DNA of 64,000 nucleotides from an uncultured Tenacibaculum sp. Its GTDB lineage: Bacteria > Bacteroidota > Bacteroidia > Flavobacteriales > Flavobacteriaceae. The translations under genes and the position numbers were made by a program. Location: NCBI GenBank assembly GCA_947498055.1, contig CANMJA010000012.1, positions 39,248 through 103,247 on the forward strand, written 5' to 3'. Shown piece after piece: positions 61,821-64,000 of the stretch (positions are counted from its first letter, which is position 1; the number at the start of each line of letters is the position of its first letter). The notes beneath the pieces are model-generated. The model was not told the DNA's origin. It was given only the letters and a program-made list of their open reading frames with translations, and ran no database searches.

Positions 61821-61868
61821 CATAAATTCAAAAGTAGCAACTAAATCTTTACTACTTTTGAATTTATG
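61821..61868. promoter_or_regulatory. Mirrored promoter arms between nif3 and lpxK
   Basis: Perfect 17-bp inverted arms CATAAATTCAAAAGTAG (61821-61837) and CTACTTTTGAATTTATG (61852-61868) flank a 14-bp spacer. Each arm contains a -7 element TACTTTTG reading outward and ends in an ATG 5 bp later. The right ATG is the lpxK start; the left ATG opens a three-codon frame (M-K-N-stop) on the minus strand, 89 bp ahead of nif3. Confidence 0.7.
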
Positions 61869-62888
61869 AAACTAATTCGTTTTTTATTATTTCCTTTTGC
61901 CATTTTATATGACTTTATTACTTCTATTAGAAACTTTTTTTTTAATAAGAAGATATTTAAGTCCAACACATTTGCTATTCCTGTAATAGCGGTAGGTAAT
62001 TTAAGCGTTGGCGGAACAGGTAAAAGTCCGCAGATAGAATATTTAATACGCTTACTAAAAGATACTTATAAAATAGCCACTTTAAGTAGAGGTTATAAGA
62101 GAAAAACAAAAGGTTTTCAAATTTTGAAAAATATACATACAGCTGAAGATGTTGGAGATGAACCAATGCAATTTTTTTTGAAATTTAAAGAAATAACGGT
62201 AGCTGTAGATGCAGATAGAACTAACGGTATACATAAATTACAAGAGTTAGTAACACCAGAAGTTGTATTATTAGATGATGCATTTCAGCATAGAAAAGTA
62301 AAGGCAAATTTGTACATATTGTTAACTAAGTATGATAGCTTATATGCAAACGATTTTTTATTACCAACAGGAAATTTAAGAGAGAGTAGAAGAGGAGCCA
62401 ATAGAGCAGAAATAATTGTTGTAACAAAATGCCCAGAAACTCTCTCAGAAATAGAAAAAAATAATGTAAAAAAGCAATTAAAAATACAGCCGAATCAAAA
62501 ATTATATTTTTCTAAAATAGTATACAACACTATTTTAAAAGGCGAAAAAGAAATAGCATTAGATACTCTTATTAAAAAGAGAATTATTTTAGTAACAGGT
62601 ATTGCCAACCCCAATTCATTACTACAGTTTTTAAAAACAAAAGAAATAGCATACCATCATATAAAATTCCCCGATCACCATAATTTTACAGCATCAGATA
62701 TTAAAGAAATTCAAAAAGAATTTACTCGAGAGGAAACGAATACTATTATTTTAACCACAGAAAAAGACTATGTTCGATTAAAAGAGAAGGTAGATAAATT
62801 ATATTATATTGAAATAAAAACCGCGTTTTTAGAAGGGGAAAAATCCTTTAAAAATGATGTGCTGAAGGTTGTAGATGTTAAATTTTAG
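61866..62888 (+). CDS. lpxK: Tetraacyldisaccharide 4'-kinase LpxK
   Basis: The 340-residue inner-membrane-associated kinase phosphorylates lipid A disaccharide at the 4' position. An N-terminal hydrophobic helix (1-20) precedes the P-loop GNLSVGGTGKSP at residues 44-55, DDAFQHRKV is the conserved catalytic-base motif, and VTGIANPNSLL and EKDYVRL lie in the C-terminal part. Its -7 element lies only 5 bp before the start, predicting a nearly leaderless mRNA. The thioredoxin gene follows after 49 bp. Confidence 0.96.
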   Translation: MKLIRFLLFPFAILYDFITSIRNFFFNKKIFKSNTFAIPVIAVGNLSVGGTGKSPQIEYLIRLLKDTYKIATLSRGYKRKTKGFQILKNIHTAEDVGDEPMQFFLKFKEITVAVDADRTNGIHKLQELVTPEVVLLDDAFQHRKVKANLYILLTKYDSLYANDFLLPTGNLRESRRGANRAEIIVVTKCPETLSEIEKNNVKKQLKIQPNQKLYFSKIVYNTILKGEKEIALDTLIKKRIILVTGIANPNSLLQFLKTKEIAYHHIKFPDHHNFTASDIKEIQKEFTREETNTIILTTEKDYVRLKEKVDKLYYIEIKTAFLEGEKSFKNDVLKVVDVKF

Positions 62889-62937
62889 TATATTGGCACT
62901 GTTTTTGTCAGCTAATAGGATGTAAAATAGTATAATA

Positions 62938-63423
62938 ATGAGAAGAATAGGACTAATATCGTTTTTTTTATTTTCTTTTTTTTGGAACTCATATTCACAA
63001 GAAGATGTAATAGAAGAAACTGTTGCAACACCAGAAGTTCATATTAAATGGGAAAAAACTTTTAAAGATGCGATAGAAAAAGCAAATAACGAGGATAAAC
63101 CTATTTTAATTTATTTTACAGGCTCTGATTGGTGTGGTCCATGCATTCAACTAGATGAAAATTTGTTTCATACAAAGAAGTTTGAAGAGTTTTCTAATGA
63201 AAATTTGGTTTTATATATGGCTAATTTTCCTAGAAATAAAGATTTAGTAACTCCTGAAAATGCTAAAATAAATGAAGAACTTCAAAAAAAGTATAAACAG
63301 ACTTCTTTTCCAACAATATTATTTATAAACACAAAAGGTGAAGTCTTAGAAAGAAAAAATGGTAAATATATGACAGAGTATTATTATCCGTTTTTTCAGA
63401 AAGTAGTTGCTCAAAATAAATAA
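62938..63423 (+). CDS. Secreted thioredoxin-like protein
   Basis: The 161-residue protein has a signal peptide (1-21, NSYSQ) and a thioredoxin fold with active site WCGPC (C66, C69) in GSDWCGPCIQ and cis-Pro in TSFPTILF. The layout (IHIKWEKTFKDAIEKANNEDKPILIYF before the active site) is that of the periplasmic thioredoxin-7 / DsbD-C-like disulfide reductases of Bacteroidetes. It probably follows lpxK in the same transcription unit. Confidence 0.9.
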   Translation: MRRIGLISFFLFSFFWNSYSQEDVIEETVATPEVHIKWEKTFKDAIEKANNEDKPILIYFTGSDWCGPCIQLDENLFHTKKFEEFSNENLVLYMANFPRNKDLVTPENAKINEELQKKYKQTSFPTILFINTKGEVLERKNGKYMTEYYYPFFQKVVAQNK

Positions 63424-64000
63424 GACTATATAGGTTAATATTTAGTTATCTATCCATTTTGATTGGTTTATGACGAACCAGATTTCAATTAAGTTACTTA
63501 ACTTAATAATCCGTCATGTTAAGATTTTTTATTAACTGTTCGGTTTCTTTTAAACCACAACGGTCTTTTTAGAAAGAAACGTAATAGGTGATCATATTAA
63601 TGTCTGCGAATTATCACATAAAGATACAATTTGAAATCAGATAGAGCGGATTTGCAATCCGTTTCCTATAAACTATACTTAAAATAGAAAAACTACCTCC
63701 GTTTCTTAAAATAGTTTCTTTATATATTTGTTATCGCTTATTCATAATCGACTCGGAAAGCATTTTCGAGCTATCTGGTTCTCTGGTGTCTATGAAAATG
63801 AGTATCTAAAACAAATTTTAGGCATTAAAGTGTAAGTTTGCTCTGCATGTTTGCTATAAAAATTTTAAAACCATAAAAGATTTGCTAAATTAGCTACTTA
63901 TATAAGAAATGTATAGTTACTTTGGTAACTATATATAATTGTTGTGATGCAATAGTTCATTTCGTAAGGATAATTTTTTCGGAGGAGAGCGCTGGAATTT
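63424..64000. other. Terminal intergenic stretch with two palindromic motifs
   Basis: No plausible gene is visible to the window end. Two palindromes are present: a nested one at 63470-63517 (outer ATGACG/CGTCAT, inner ATTAAGTT/AACTTAAT) and CGGATTTGCAATCCG at 63647-63661. The latter resembles fragments of dispersed repeats seen in flavobacterial spacers (recollection, not verified). Confidence 0.5.
63470..63517. repeat. Nested inverted repeat
   Basis: Outer arms ATGACG / CGTCAT flank inner arms ATTAAGTT / AACTTAAT with a 4-bp centre. It lies downstream of the thioredoxin gene and has no T tract. Confidence 0.5.

Noticed and set aside
1..64000. tRNA, rRNA, CRISPR arrays, riboswitches and complete insertion sequences
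   Set aside because: Read for on both strands; no cloverleaf-like tRNA, regularly spaced repeats, known riboswitch or transposase was recognised.

Overview
The window reads as chromosomal DNA of a Bacteroidota species, most likely a marine member of the Flavobacteriaceae (Tenacibaculum/Polaribacter-like; the genus is inference). Supporting signs are strong AT richness, promoters of the TAnnTTTG (-7) / TTTG (-33) type, few Shine-Dalgarno sites, N-termini of the form MKK...FSQ, and typical flavobacterial families (DUF5916, DUF4295, DUF349, DUF368, TPR histidine kinases, LytTR regulators). I see no rRNA, tRNA, CRISPR array or intact insertion sequence.

Layout. 1-3.8 kb: tail of an FAH-family hydrolase, cinA, the rpmB-rpmG-DUF4295 operon and ftsY. 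3.8-16.2 kb: envelope and secreted enzymes (beta-lactamase-fold hydrolase, lipoprotein plus membrane LytTR regulator, amidase lipoprotein, M14 and S10 peptidases, CPBP protease) with rimO and a TIGR02757 protein. 16.4-24.8 kb: an accessory locus. 24.9-41.9 kb: lolD, a DUF5916 outer-membrane protein, sucC, DUF349, aroE, two DUF368 carriers, tamB, tsaD and two thiol-disulfide proteins. 42-54.5 kb: S1/P1 nuclease, an SPFH/DUF4177/RHH cluster, a CocE-type hydrolase, an Asp-box repeat protein and small envelope proteins. 54.6-64 kb: a VIT/vWA/TPR/DUF2135 protein, a secreted DinB-like protein, a coiled-coil protein with a cysteine-free zinc-ribbon remnant, nif3, lpxK and a thioredoxin.

The outstanding region is 16.4-24.8 kb. 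Two tandem small genes, too short for ordinary ORF calling, encode 46- and 44-residue precursors with the same 27-residue double-glycine leader and the core PETSRGTVTTVKP... Divergent from them, 38 bp away, is an ABC exporter with a complete C39 leader-peptidase domain. Downstream follow a TPR histidine kinase and a LytTR response regulator. This set (GG peptide, C39 exporter, kinase, LytTR regulator) matches the parts list of the Gram-positive ComC-ComA-ComD-ComE peptide-signalling circuit. The locus is flanked by an orphan 181-residue protein whose last 16 residues repeat the peptide core (14 of 15 aligned positions identical, encoded by many different codons), and by a two-gene unit whose second product carries the MACPF/perforin signature. 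I infer a peptide-controlled system, possibly regulating a pore-forming effector; its function is not known to me.

The remaining regions look like ordinary core genome, with local oddities listed under findings: mirrored promoter arms ahead of lpxK, loss of all zinc-ribbon cysteines in the protein at 59861-60631, and several unexplained intergenic palindromes.
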